DNA of 64,000 bases from Sceloporus undulatus (lineage: Eukaryota; Chordata; Lepidosauria; Squamata; Phrynosomatidae): assembly GCF_019175285.1 (NCBI RefSeq), contig NC_056527.1:48145061-48209060 (forward strand), read 5' to 3'. The position numbers were made by a program, and so were the translations under genes. Below the pieces are notes generated by a model, which saw only the letters and a program-made list of their open reading frames with translations, did no database searches and was not told the origin of the DNA. The first letter of the stretch is position 1. Every line of letters begins with the position of its first letter. Positions 12,396 to 23,690 of the stretch are shown here, piece after piece.

Positions 12396-12689
12396 TGCCC
12401 AGGTGTTCTAACCAACATTTTATAACTGGCTTCAGCTTTCTTTTTATGGATAATTTTTTGGCTGATGCATTTGAGCTTTTAACACTTTTTAAAACAGAGA
12501 ATTAAATATTTAGCTTGTTAAGAAACTAAATTGCAAGCAATCCTACTGATTTTAAATTGTAGGCAATCCTACAGCATGTTGGCTTACAAAGGAACAATTC
12601 ACAGATAAGTTCTTTTTTAAAAAGTAGTACAGTAGAAGAAGCTTGCTTTGACATACTCCCCATAAGGAGAGCATGTGGTAAAGTATTTA

Positions 12690-12890
12690 ACACAAATCCC
12701 AATGAAAAGGGATCATGTAGCGCCTTTGAGACTTAAGATGTTTATATACATCTGAGGAAGTAGATTCAAGTCTACAAAAGCTCATGCTACCAGATTCTCT
12801 CTTTCGGTTAGTCTCAAAGGTGCTTCGAGATCCTTTTGCATCCAGATTTTCTCAGTGGCGTTAGATTTTATCTGCCTCTGTGCCACCCCT
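12690..12890 (+). mobile_element. Penelope-like fragment with hammerhead-like motif
   Basis: The sequence resembles a common amniote repeat whose hallmark is a CTGATGA...GAAA segment with GTCTCAAAGGTGC after it. Here CTGAGGA is at 12752-12758. A 6-bp stem follows (12760-12765 with 12770-12775) and then AAAA at 12776-12779, where the family normally has GAAA. Assignment to Penelope-like elements is by recalled similarity; the motif is discussed in the findings. Confidence 0.5.
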
Positions 12891-13316
12891 TGTGAAAAAC
12901 TGTTTCCTCTCTTCTAGTATGTGCCTTTTCAAACAAATGAGAGGGTTAAGCAACAAAATCTTACCACGTGGAACGTCCTGCTCAGAATTCTAGCCAGCCA
13001 TATCCAATTTCAGGATACTCCATTCTATTCCTGCTCCGCCTGTTTTCCTTTTCCCTGTTAGCACCTGCCATCTTATGCTTATTGAATCAACAGATCACTA
13101 CAGACAACTATGATCCATGCAGTGTTTTTATACAGAAGCTTTCAAAACCATTCTCACCCATGAGAATAATCTCCCAGATTATTCAACTGCTTTAGAAACT
13201 GAAAGGGATTCAACAGCAGCTTGAAACATGGTTAACACTTCACAAAGTGCCAAAGGAACAGCAAAATGGAATGCTTGGCTCAGCAGGAGGAAGAATTGGC
13301 AACTCAAGGCACTGCT

Positions 13317-13333
13317 CCCCCCCCCCCCCCCCC
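13317..13333 (-). repeat. NKIRAS1: 17-base G tract in NKIRAS1 3' UTR
   Basis: A run of 17 C on the plus strand, hence 17 G in the mRNA, begins nine bases after the NKIRAS1 stop codon. Length in such tracts is often uncertain in assemblies. Confidence 0.9.
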
Positions 13334-13342
13334 GCATCAGTT

Positions 13343-13582
13343 TTAGTTGTCGTCATTATTGCCTTTGGCCTTCCGTCCGGGCAAAGGAAATGCTGATTTG
13401 TTCTGAGACTGAGAGAGTTTGCTTGCTAACACCATGAAAGGCTCCATCAGTGTCTTCCGGTCTGTTGCTGTCACTTCCCACAGCTTCACCTTCTCCAGTC
13501 GAGCCCACTGCTGTGCTACTTCAGTTTCTACTTGTCTCTCCTCCACAAGATCCATCTTACTGCCTAAAACAATAACTGACCC
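13343..13582 (-). CDS. NKIRAS1: NKIRAS1 coding exon 3 (C-terminal half)
   Basis: The exon encodes residues 113-191, from GSVIVLGSKMD to PGRKAKGNNDDN, and ends in TAA at 13345-13343. The acceptor is TTTCAG and the frame is phase 0. The G4 motif that is NKxD in Ras-like GTPases and NKID in human NKIRAS1 reads SKMD here (Ser120), a single-base difference from Asn. The rest, including VAQQWARLEKVKLWEVTATD and FPLPGRK, follows the human protein closely. No CAAX box is present, as expected for kappaB-Ras. Confidence 0.93.
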   Translation of the reverse strand, partial: GSVIVLGSKMDLVEERQVETEVAQQWARLEKVKLWEVTATDRKTLMEPFMVLASKLSQSQNKSAFPLPGRKAKGNNDDN

Positions 13583-13923
13583 CTGAAAGGAAGGAAACGA
13601 TAAATCAGAATCATGGAAGGCAAGGCTCAGTGGTAAAGTACATATTTTGTACCAATATCCAATCCAGCAATTAATTTTATGGAGAAAGGAGTTAAAGGTC
13701 CCAATGCCTGCAACCTGAACAGCTGCTTTCATTCCAAGGAGGCAGTTCAGTGGGCCAATGGATTGAAGGAATCCCTCTGGAAATACCTTATTAGCTCAGG
13801 CATTGCCTGTGTTCAGTGTTGCATCTTGTTCAATTTCATATTGTAGGATTGGACCAGGAACTAGTCATATTCAGAGTAGGCCCATGGGGCTTAATTTAGC
13901 CATTTCTAAAGTCCCATTGATTA

Positions 13924-14092
13924 TGACTAAGGCTGCACCTGCAGTGCAGAAATAATGCATTTGATACCACTTTGCCATGGCTTGATGCTATGGAATTCTG
14001 GGAACTATAGTTTTGTAAGGCAGTTAGCCTTCTCTGTCAGAGAGCTCTGGTGCCACAACAAACTACAATTCCCAGAATGCTTTGAGGTTCTC
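13924..14092. mobile_element. foldback MITE, family A (partial)
   Basis: The left arm starts AGGCTGCACCTGCAGTGCAG and the right arm is recognisable as far as ACTACAATTCCCAGAATGC, after which it is lost. The arm sequence is an especially close match to the ZNF143 consensus. Confidence 0.75.
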
Positions 14093-14179
14093 TTGAACAT
14101 TTATTTCTGACCTTTTGATACCAATTAAGCTGCTGCAGTGCTGAAATACAATATAGTTTATATATAACCATCAAAAAAC

Positions 14180-14800
14180 AATTGTAGATATTCCAAGCCA
14201 TGGCATTCCCCATCACTATGCACAGATATGAGAGCTGGACAGTGAAGAAACCTAATAGAAAGAAAATAAACTCATTTGAGATGTGGTAGTGGAGAAGAGT
14301 ACTGGGGAAACCGTGGACAGCCAAAAAGACAAACATGGGTTCTAGAACAGAGCAAGCCCGAACTCCCCCTAGAAGCCAGGATCATTAAATTGAGGCTGTT
14401 CTACTTTGGCCACATCGTGAGAATGCATGAATCATTAGAAAAGGCAACAATGCTAGGAAAGATAAGAGGACAGTAGAAAGAGACAAAGACTACATGCCAG
14501 ATGATTGGACTCAATTAGAGGCCACAAGTCTGAACCTGCAGGACCTGAAAGAGGACAGGGCATCCTAAATTTCAACCTTTTGTCCAGAGGAATTTCAAAA
14601 TATCCTATTTTGAGCATGACTGAAAAGCCCACTGAGTTTCTGTTCCTCTTCAAAAAATGTATCTACATGGCAGACTGTCCTCACTGTAAATAAGGGGAGA
14701 AGATGGATCCTTTCTGCTTGGGGAAGTCTCATACATTGGGTCGCCACAAGTCGAGGTCGACTCCAGGGCAGTTAACAACAGCAACAACAATGTAAGCAAT
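14180..14800 (+). mobile_element. BovB/RTE LINE 3' end
   Basis: Translation around 14220-14420 gives YESWTVKKP, KINSFEMW, RVLGKPW and a YFGHIVR-like segment, the C-terminal part of the BovB protein. The terminal GGGTCGCCACAAGTCGAGGTC and AACAACAGCAACAACAA at 14739-14790 are the BovB tail. Between them, 14555-14715 does not match BovB and may be an inserted short DNA element related to the one at 42.3 kb. Confidence 0.8.
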
Positions 14801-16147
14801 AGTCACCAACCTTTTGCAAAAATACTTTAAGTGATTTTAAAATGCTAATCTTCCTCTTCCATATTCAGATAGATAACCCCAAATCTAGGCTAGTATAAAG
14901 CATGTCAAAGGCCTTGTTTCTATTTAACTCCACAGTGAGCTATGACTCTGAAGTTCTGGTTTTGAAACAATTTGCTATTCAGCTTATTTTAAACCTACAA
15001 CTTTCTTTTTGTCTCCCTTTATATTGAAGAGATTGTTCTCTTTTACTTTCTCAGCTTGATTGCTGCTATTCTCTTCTCTCTTCTTTGCTTCTAAGCTTCA
15101 TCTTCTGTTCTGATCTTAATTTTGGTACCTGTGGCTCTCTTTGATCCTTTCTTACTTGTTTCCCCCTTCTCTATCTGCCTGATTCTTTCCACTGTGTAGA
15201 AACTCCTCTTTTGTCTAAAAATTGTAAGGGTTCCCCCCTCCTCTTTTTAACTCACACATCTCATCTTAAAGCATCTTAAAGCATCAAGTACCTACAGTGC
15301 TTTACAACATCTCAACCTTCCAATCTGCAAAACACTCTCTCACAGTGCCATATGCTTTTGAGGAATAAGATATCAGAATTTTTAAACAGCCAAGACAGAA
15401 AATGCCCCAGATATATTGCTGCCTGAAACAAAGATGTGCCCCTGTTGCATTCTGCATGCAGAAATCAATTTAATTGTTAGTTAACCATGATAATACTATT
15501 AGCAGATCAGTATCCTGCTAAATTAACAGTGGGCTAATTTGGGGGGCACAGAGCAGGCCATAGGGCACCATAGCCCTGACCCACAACATCTGTTTTATAA
15601 CCTCCAATCTCACTCTACCTACTGACAGAGCCGACCCTGTCTAGTAGCAGAAATCACAAAGGAGAATTTAATATGTGAAATGGGATAACTCCCTAACAAT
15701 CATAACAAACAGAGAAGCAAAAGGGCTCTGCGTGTGTATACATACACCTACAAACACACAAAGCCTCAATACAGTAGTGCTGTTTAAGAGGACAGTTTGC
15801 ACTAGTTCATATTTTACATCTGAATAGATTTTCTAAAGCCCAAGACAAGACTGGTCCGTGCCAGGAGTATCAGTTCACACTTACTGATCCATCCGATTGA
15901 CATTCTTGTGTGGTTTCTCTCTCACAGTTTCCCACCCATGAGTGAGCCCTGCTTGGAATTATATCAATCCTTTCTGGTAATGGCTTTTTTTCTATAAAAG
16001 GGTCTCTAGAAACATTTAGATTAAGAGACATTTTCCAGAAAGGCCTTCTGAAAGTTCATATCTCTCCTTAGTTCTCTGACTGAAAAACTAGGCTCATTTG
16101 GGACACCTCCCAAGACTGAAAAGCAAAGGTTTTAAAGAGATGCTGTA

Positions 16148-16222
16148 GTATAGTGTTTTACTGTAACCCACCTTGATCCATAGGGAGAAGTGGGATATAA
16201 ATAAAATATATTATTATTATTT
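16148..16222 (+). mobile_element. LINE 3' tail (CR1/L2 group)
   Basis: ACTGTAACCCACCTTGATCC, a GGATATAAATAAAA segment and an (ATT)n run form a 3' end shared with fragments at 27.95, 28.02 and 55.99 kb. Only the last 75 bp are present. Confidence 0.6.
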
Positions 16223-16576
16223 TCTGATGCTGCTCCAGTTACCATCATTTAATCAAGATCATGCTAAAATGAAGTTCCCTAGTGCTAGTTAATGGGCCCT
16301 AGAACCTTGGCCATGTCCATATACTGTCAGCTCCTGGTTCAGAGCAGAATTTGATGACAATCTCCCCTTACCCATCCCTTCTCTCACACACATAGGGAAG
16401 CCCAGCTGCTTAACAAATATGTACCTTTCCTGCTGGGTACCATTGGCTGCTAATGGCTTCCAACTCAGTGGGACAATACATCCACTTCATGTTTTAACAA
16501 GGACTTTAAAGGACTATCCCCAAAGTAGGATCAGCATGTTGGGTTAGCTCCATTAAAGTCTATATTAAAATTTGGA

Positions 16577-17198
16577 ATGGATTCGCTGCTCCACTGACAT
16601 GGGAGTGAGCAGTTGGCCACTACTGATTGCTAAAGCTCAATGGCTGAAATTTCATGGCAGATTCCATGAAGAACATGGAAGGGTATTTAAACACCATGTG
16701 GCCCAGATAACACACAAGGACTCAAGAGAACTACAGAGACAGGACATTATCAACAATCACTAATATTTTCCTAGTCTTAAAAGTGGGGAGGACCACTTGT
16801 TAGATGGCAAACATTCCACTGTGATGAGAACACGCAGCTTGAGACAGGTCACCACTACATCCCTTCAGATGGATTAAAACTTAGTCATGGATTCGCTGCT
16901 CCACTGACATGGGAGTGAGCAGTTGGCCACTACTGATTGCTAAAGCTCAATGGCTGAAATTTCATGGCAGATTCCATGAAGAACATGGAAGGGTATTTAA
17001 ACACCATGTGGCCCAGATAACACACAAGGACTCAAGAGAACTACAGAGACAGGACATTATCAACAATCACTAATATTTTCCTAGTCTTAAAAGTGGGGAG
17101 GACCACTTGTTAGATGGCAAACATTCCACTGTGATGAGAACACGCAGCTTGAGACAGGTCACCACTACATCCCTTCAGATGGATTAAAACTTAGTCAT
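16577..17198. repeat. NKIRAS1: perfect 310-bp tandem duplication next to gap
   Basis: Bases 16577-16888 are repeated without a visible difference at 16887-17198, with a period of exactly 310. The second copy ends at a run of ten N. The duplicated sequence is otherwise unremarkable intron DNA. Confidence 0.95.
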
Positions 17199-17208
17199 NN
17201 NNNNNNNN
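17199..17208. other. assembly gap (10 N)
   Basis: Ten N directly follow the second copy of the duplication. The size is nominal, so the true distance is unknown. Confidence 1.
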
Positions 17209-17511
17209 ATTTTAAACTGATCCACTGAAATCAGTCATGACTTAGATTAATCATGAGTCACTCAGCTCCTGCTGATTTCACTGAGTCTACTCTAAGTATA
17301 ACTAAGCCTGGATCCAACTCTTTGTCTTGCACATCTCATTCTCTGCACTGACACTGGAAGTATATGACTACACAATGAGTGCTGCTGCCTGTAACCCCAA
17401 TAGTTTGTGGATGAAATTTAATTTTTAATTGTTTGCAACTGCTGCAATCAAAAGATATGGAGATAAAGATGTAAACATCTGTCTGCTCATGGCTGTGATC
17501 ATGCTGTAAAA

Positions 17512-17648
17512 CAGGGATAGGGAACAAGTAGCCCTCCTGACATTTTAATCATCAGTCCCATTATCCTTCACCATTGGCGATACTGCCTGGAGCCAATGGG
17601 AGTTGCAACTCAACAACATCTGGAGGGCTATACAGTCCCCACTTGTGG
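17512..17648. mobile_element. hAT-type palindromic MITE
   Basis: Imperfect inverted arms include GTAGCCCTCCTGACATTT on the left and ACATCTGGAGGGCTATAC on the right, with CCATTGGCGATACTGCCTGG in the loop. The CCAGATGTTGGACTAC type of arm recurs in fragments near 19.45, 20.36, 46.27, 53.74 and 61.24 kb. Confidence 0.55.
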
Positions 17649-18370
17649 TGCAAATTGTACAATTAATCCGTCTAATGCCAGCAAGAAAAAAACTGACTGT
17701 AAAAAGGAATGTGTTCCTAGCTCTGAGTGTTTAAAATGGTTATGCTCTCAAAAGCAAAGGCGGGGAATTTGTGGCACTCCAGATGGTGCCCTAGCATAGC
17801 CAGTGATGAAGAATGATGGAAGTTGAGCAACATCTGGAGGGTTGCACACGCTTCATACATCCTCTAAAAGGTGTGAAACTATATAGAATTTGCTAAAGGT
17901 TTCAAAACAATCAGGTTAAAAGAGCTATCCACTTCTCACAATTCTTGGCTCTCCCTGTGCACTTGCACACATCCGCATGTGCGCTACTTCACTTCACTGG
18001 GACGGCATCAGAGCAGAGGTGTGCCTGTAAAGATGCCAGCAAGGTACAATCATGCCCCCCCCTTCACCCCATGTCCCCTCTTTGACTGTCTGTTTTTTGT
18101 ATGTTGTATTCATCTCCATGAGAGATGTCACACTTTCTCTTTTGGGCATTGCCAACCTCACCGCTTGAGTATGGAAGCTCCGTCTCATTTAAATGCACTT
18201 CTGTGTCGGGGCATTTATACGCACAATTAGGGTTAGGTTTTGGAAGGGGCACCCCTTCCGAGTCGCCCTGGCATCAATGCATTTATATGTACGTGTGAAG
18301 CTGTACACCTTCTGGGAAGAAGCGGAAGAATCCAGCTCCTTTTTAGTCTGACTTTTTTCCCTGTAGCATA

Positions 18371-18907
18371 GGCGCATTACAGACCACCCCTTTGGGGTGG
18401 CCTGTAACCGGCCCTTTCCCCGCTGGATCGGGGCCTCAGCTGCCAGAACGGCAGCCTCCGAGGCCCCGATCCGCCATTTTCCAGGCCGCTTCCCTGCAGC
18501 CTGGAAATGGGTGTCCTTGGGACTTCATGCCCCAAGGACACCCGATGGCGGCGGGGAGGAGGAGAAAGGGGCCACTTGGCCCCTTTCTGCCTTGCGTTGC
18601 TGGCGCTGCCGTCTAAAGGCTGCACCAGCGACGCAAACCACAGAAGGAGCTCCACTTCGGAGCTCCTTCTTGCACCGCGGAAAGGGCGCTCTAGGTGCCC
18701 TTGCGCGGCACAACGACGTCACAACCGCGCCACCTCGTTTGGAGGCAGCGCGGTGGTGACATAGTCATGGCGGCCCCCGTGTGGAATGGGCACCACTGTT
18801 TTGTACTGACTCGATCCGTACTAGGGTTAAGGGTGTCTGGAAGGGATGACCCTTTCTAACCCTAGTACGGACCCAGTCCGTACTATTACGCCCGTGCGGA
18901 ACGGGCC
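18371..18907. mobile_element. GC-rich hairpin-bearing DNA transposon (copy 1)
   Basis: A 537-bp element runs from GGCGCATTACAGACC to GCCCGTGCGGAACGGGCC. It is far more CpG-rich than its surroundings and contains a chain of local palindromes, such as GGGGCCTC with GAGGCCCC around 18428-18470 and GTACTAGGGTTA with TAACCCTAGTAC around 18819-18871. It is roughly 80-85% similar by eye to 37674-38236. Open frames across it are by-products of GC content. Confidence 0.85.
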
Positions 18908-21090
18908 AAAGATTGAGTGCACTTTCTGGCCGGCTTCAAGGCATGTGTCATCTAAATGCCTGCCTCGAAGCTGGCCAGAAACCTGCTTATTTTGACCATC
19001 TGTTTCACCCCTTAGTTATCCTAGAATTTCATGGGTTTTATCTAAATACAATTATATCTAGTGATAAGATGTAGCATTTAGGACATGTGGCAATATTTCT
19101 AATAAATTTATCTTCTATTAATGTGCAGTTGGGATTGTGCCTAACATCAAAGTACAAAAGATGTAAATGTATTTGTATAGTTCTGAAAGTGAATTCACTT
19201 TGAGGTATGGTATTCCAAATTTGAACTGCAGTAAACTGAGGTCACCCTTTGAAGAGTATTTCTGATTACTATTGTCCATTATTGTGCTGTCTTGAAAGCC
19301 TGACCTGAATTCAGATACTTTCATACTATCATTAAAAAGAGAAGAACGAAGAATATTATTCTCTTTCTACTTCACCTTAAATTGGATAATAACCAAAAGG
19401 TACTTTTCTGGACAACAGTCTCTGTTTCAACACGGAAGCAATCAAATGCATAGGACTACAACTACCATCAGCCACAGCCAATGTGCAAATGGCCCAGAGT
19501 GATGGAAGTTTTTATCAACACACCTAGAGGATGCCACCTTGGGGCTGATTGCCTTAAGATTAATCTTTTAATTGTTTGCCCAGAGCATAGGTGTTGTAAG
19601 GTTCAGGTACCTCCACAAAGTGTACCTTGGTAAATTAGGGAGCTGACTCATAAGCAGTCCAGTCAGCATTGCTACAGCAACTGATTATATAATCAAGAAA
19701 GGAAACAAATTTATAAGTAAACAAAGCAGTCGTCATGATATAACAACCCGTTGCCCTAGTCTATTATAGTTGTAATAGACCCTGGATGATCCTGGAACAC
19801 ATCTGGGCATTAGCCAAAGCTATCCAGTCTATAATCAGCAATACAGAAATACCTCAGTTAACAAAGCCCCTTAGACACTCCTTTTTACATAGCCTTTTAA
19901 TGCTTGCCCAGCCCTCCCTTATCCTCTTCATTCTCTGTCCAGCAGGAGAAACACAGGTTTTCAATCTTGAGGTGCAGCAGTGGGCCTCACATAAATAATG
20001 CAGTAGAGCTTATGCTGGGAAAGATCAGAATCCTACTCTAATTGACCCCACAGTAGCTGTAGGTGCTTACTTAGAACAGGGTCGTGTAAATTGGAGCTGT
20101 CTCCAGAAACCATTACTAAGCATGCATGAACAGCTACAGGGAAAAAGCCTCCAGAAGTACCAGTTCTCCTCTACAGCAAGGCAAAGAGTTTTGCTTAAAC
20201 GTAGAAGTGACTTTCCTGCCCCCCCCCCCAAACTGGAAACACATGATTTTTGGTTTGGTAATGAAAGCTGGAAAATATGTTTTAGGAATGGGTGTGAGCG
20301 TGACCCATGGTGGGTCCTTGTGGCCTTCCTAATGTTTTCAAATTAGTCCATCATCAGCATAGCCAATGGTCTAGAGATGGTGGAGCAGTCTGGAGGGCTG
20401 CAAGTTCAACGGCTGTATTTTTTTCTTTTTAAAAAGAACCTTGCCAGTCAACATAGCCCTCTGTGTCCATGCTCTTTGCTATTATTTACTTATTCAGTAT
20501 GTTTGTGTTGTGCATTTCCACCAAATGGTGCTGAAGGCAGCCTAGAACAGTCACACTGTTGAGGTGGTTCTACACACTCGAGAGCACATAGCAGAAATGA
20601 AGGAGTACAAGGCCAAAGTGTTAGAAAGGATGGTACTACTTCAGATTACAGGTAGGGATTCTCACTCTGCATAGATGGAAGAATTTTAATAATATAGGAG
20701 AGCACTTTTGCACCCTGTACCATGTGTTTTAAAACCTTATCTGAAAATAAAAACCAGCAGACAGTGATATGGGTTTTCCAGAAAAAATAACTGATTTTTT
20801 TTCCTGGAAATTTTCCCAATATTCTAAATAATGTTACCTGATTTAGCACATATGGCCCAAGTGTCATATTCAAACAGATTCCAAGATTCGTGTAATCTGT
20901 TGGAATGTTTTTAATAATGGAAAGACAGTAGCATATATTTCCCTTATACTTAACCAAAAAAATGACTGTACCTCAAAGAACACTGTCTTTGTAAGGACAC
21001 ACAGCTAAAGAAAGCTTTACTTAGTATACCTTATATTGACAGGTTATATTTCTTTTGCTGTGGTATAACTGTATTACCGCAAGCTTCACT
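18908..21090. other. NKIRAS1: NKIRAS1 intron 2, mostly unremarkable
   Basis: An inverted pair TTTCTGGCCGGCTTC / GAAGCTGGCCAGAAA at 18921-18984 looks like the remains of another palindromic MITE. A 17.5-kb-type hAT fragment lies near 19.45 kb. The rest shows nothing I can name. Confidence 0.5.
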
Positions 21091-21091
21091 C

Positions 21092-21376
21092 AGGGCTGAA
21101 AGAGACGATCATAAAGGGGCAGCTCTACGGCAACATTTTTCTGGCACTAAAAAAAACAGCAAAATGCAGCTCCTTTTTGGGGTGGAAAAAAGGTGCCTTT
21201 TCCACCATGGCAGCAGCTTTTTGGTGTTTCTGTGGTGTGGTGCATGTAAACGCCGCACCGCAGAAATGCCATGACAATGCCCACTGTGTGGTCAGCAGGG
21301 CAACATGATGTGTGTACGCCATGCCCCCAAGCCACCCCAAAGCTGGCGGTTTTTGCCGGTCTGTTTTGGCCGTCAC
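21092..21376. mobile_element. probable palindromic MITE related to family C
   Basis: The right end GCCGGTCTGTTTTGGCCGTCAC and CpG-bearing interior (GGTGTGGTGCATGTAAACGC) resemble family C ends read in reverse. Inverted similarity between the two halves is weak, and no target duplication is visible. Confidence 0.4.
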
Positions 21377-21729
21377 TCACTCTCTGCAGTACTTATCAGT
21401 TATATTTCAAGCTGAGGAAAATCTGATTCAGTGCAATCAATGAACATTCTGTTTCACTAAGGACTGATTGGAGTACAACAACCCAGACAACTAGGGACAA
21501 ACAGAGGGCATGGAAAATTTTCCACTGAAAAATATTCTACCCCACATTTCTGACAGCACATTAGATAGAAATGTTCTTATCCCATTCTTCACCTAAGAGT
21601 ACATTCAAATATGGTATTTACACCATCACTGTCACCATCACCAAAACACTGACACCCACGCTATAGTCAGTTCTACCATCCCATTTTACAGGGTCAGAAC
21701 TGCACAGTTCAAATCAGGATAGTCTAGAT

Positions 21730-21880
21730 CAGTGGCTCCCAAACTTTCGTCTTCCAGATGTTTTGGACTTATACCCCCAGAAGACCCAGCCAGATTGGCC
21801 AACTGTCAGGAATTCTGGGAGCTGAAGTCCAAAACATCAAGTGGACCAAGCACCCAGAGGGTCACAGTTGCCTGTCACTG
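21730..21880. mobile_element. hAT-like MITE
   Basis: The element starts CAGTGGCTCCCAAACTTTC and ends CCTGTCACTG, with internal arms ATGTTTTGGACTTAT and GAAGTCCAAAACATC. Flanks GTCTAGAT and TGCTAGAA agree at 6 of 8 bases, compatible with a decayed 8-bp duplication. Confidence 0.65.
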
Positions 21881-23036
21881 TGCTAGAATGCAGCAATCTG
21901 TTTCCTCATTAGTACCAGCTCATGAGACACAAGGAAATCCCAGCATCAGTGGTGGTTTACATAATAAGGTATGACTGCTACACGAGACAGTGAGAGAGAG
22001 GTAAGGCCTTCTTCCACTGCATTAATCAATGCAACCAGGAAGCCCTGAGTATTATGTAAGAAGTTGCTCTGACAACAGCCAGCATTACATAACTGTATCC
22101 ATACGCACACTTACTTTAAATGGCCCTAGAAGAGTGCTTTCTTCTTTGTTCGAGGCACTTAGTTAAGAGGTCCAATAAGGACACACATTCTCCTTCCCTT
22201 TCTTTTTCTCTGTGTATATCATTTATAGCAAGAAAATACAGAGTGTTGTGTGTAGGTGATATATAATTCAGCTTGCCATGCTACAGGAATTCTATTAAGC
22301 AACCACTGAAACACTTTCCTATGTGAAGGGTTTGATTTAGTAGCCACAACAAAACAGACATTATGTTCCCTGATTTCCCTGCAAATCCATTGCTTTGCCA
22401 CTGCACATAGTATTGCTATTATTATAATTTCTCAACCACCATCACATTTGAAGTAAGACTCAAGGAAGGATAATAAAATGCATAAAATAATAACCAGACA
22501 AGAGAGTGTGAATGTAAGTAGAAGATATACTACCATCCATTTAATGGATTTTAAGAATATTTTACATTAACTTTTTAAAAATGGTATAATCCCCACTGGG
22601 ACTATTAGCATGAGACTTAGCTATCATTCTGCACTTACTCTTTGGAAAGGGGAGACATCTTCAGGCGCCTTGCTTGAAAAGAAAGAGATACACCAAAAGA
22701 TTTAAAAACTGTACCAGTACAGAGAGAGAGAATATTACCCTACCGTGTTTCACCAGAAGAACAGATTCCTCCCCCTACTCTTACCCCATAAATCTATTCA
22801 TAGGGAATGCAATGGGGAGGAGATGCTCACCCACACAACACTAAATGCCGCCAAGAGAACTGTACCTCTTACATGTGGAGGTTTCCCCTTTTTCTGGCAC
22901 ATACAAAACTGCCTGACCCGCAGGTTAATGAGAAACCTGGTATAGGTAATGAGCTCGTCCTCAATACATTGTGCTATCATATATTAGCCAAGACAACTGA
23001 GGGATTGAAGCGATCAAGGGATTATCTTTTTCTTAC
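21881..23036. other. NKIRAS1: NKIRAS1 intron 2, no feature seen
   Basis: Apart from short simple-sequence stretches, nothing recognisable was found between the hAT element and the exon donor at 23036. Confidence 0.6.
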
Positions 23037-23278
23037 CTCTTTTTTGTCTCTCAGTTTGTCAATCTCCTTTTTGAGCCAGTCCACAGTCTCAAAGGATTCC
23101 ATGCTATTCACAGCATACACCAGAACAAAACCATCTGCAATAGAGAAGTAGTGCTTGGGGAATTCCTCGCCCTCTTGCACCCCACAGGTGTCGTACAGCC
23201 GTAACTGTTCCTTGACTCCTCGATCTGTTTCAGCCAAAGCCACATAAACATCTTCTATTGTCGAAATACATTCTGCAC
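23037..23278 (-). CDS. NKIRAS1: NKIRAS1 coding exon 2
   Basis: The exon encodes residues 32-112, from GAECISTIEDVYVALAETD to KKEIDKLRDKKE. It holds the switch regions: TDRGVKEQL and the G3 motif DTCGV (residues 61-65), where Ras has DTAGQ. Val at the Gln61 position, with Leu in human NKIRAS1, fits the known poor GTPase activity of kappaB-Ras. The acceptor is AATAATAG on the minus strand, the donor GTAAGA, and the exon is 242 bp, phase 1 in and phase 0 out. Confidence 0.93.
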
Positions 23279-23344
23279 CTATTATTTTCAAAAGGAGAAA
23301 ACGCCTGTAAAATCAGAAATATTTGAAAAAGTATACTATTTTCC

Positions 23345-23541
23345 CCTCCATGTGATGGATTGTTTTAATTATCAACAACGGTAATGATCCAGAAAACATA
23401 TTCATGAGTAGCTGTCTTGCCCATGTAGCAAAGTGCAATAACATCCCAAATCCACAGAACAGTGATACCATTATCGGACAAACCAAAATGCACAAAACAC
23501 ATGTTGCAAGGTTTTGAAGCTCTACTGGCTTCTTCATCAGG
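23345..23541 (-). mobile_element. Penelope-like fragment (minus copy of inverted pair)
   Basis: Read on the minus strand the fragment begins GCCTGATGAAGAAGCC and continues through a CTTGCAACATGTGTTTTGTG segment. The CTGATGA core (complement of 23534-23540) is followed by the stem pair GAAGC/GCTTC, and the next four bases are AAAA. It faces a second copy on the plus strand 40 bp away. Confidence 0.55.
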
Positions 23542-23582
23542 CAAAGGTGTTAAAATTGCAGGAGAAAACAAATTATGATGAT

Positions 23583-23690
23583 GCCTGATGAAGAAGCCAA
23601 TCGAGCTTTGAAAACTTGCAAAATGTATTTTGTGCATTTTTATTGGCCCAATAAAGGTATCACTTTTTTGTGGATTTTGGATGTAATGAT
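23583..23690 (+). mobile_element. Penelope-like fragment (plus copy of inverted pair)
   Basis: GCCTGATGAAGAAGCC starts the fragment at 23583. CTGATGA is at 23585-23591, the stem GAAGC/GCTTT at 23593-23597 and 23605-23609, and GAAA at 23610-23613. This is the one copy in the window with both conserved hammerhead boxes unchanged. The sequence stays similar to the minus copy for about 100 bp. Confidence 0.55.

Larger units (their letters stand above)
13583..23036 (-). other. NKIRAS1: NKIRAS1 intron 2
   Basis: A 9.45-kb intron bounded on the minus strand by GTAAGA (23036) and TTTCAG (13583). It holds foldback and GC-rich MITEs, BovB debris, a perfect 310-bp duplication with an assembly gap, and several hAT-type palindromes. 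No exon of another gene was found. Confidence 0.85.

Noticed and set aside
18377-18764. Frames of up to 120 codons in a CpG-rich block, candidate CpG-island gene
   Set aside because: The block is a transposon with a second copy at 37.7 kb; frames are not shared between copies.
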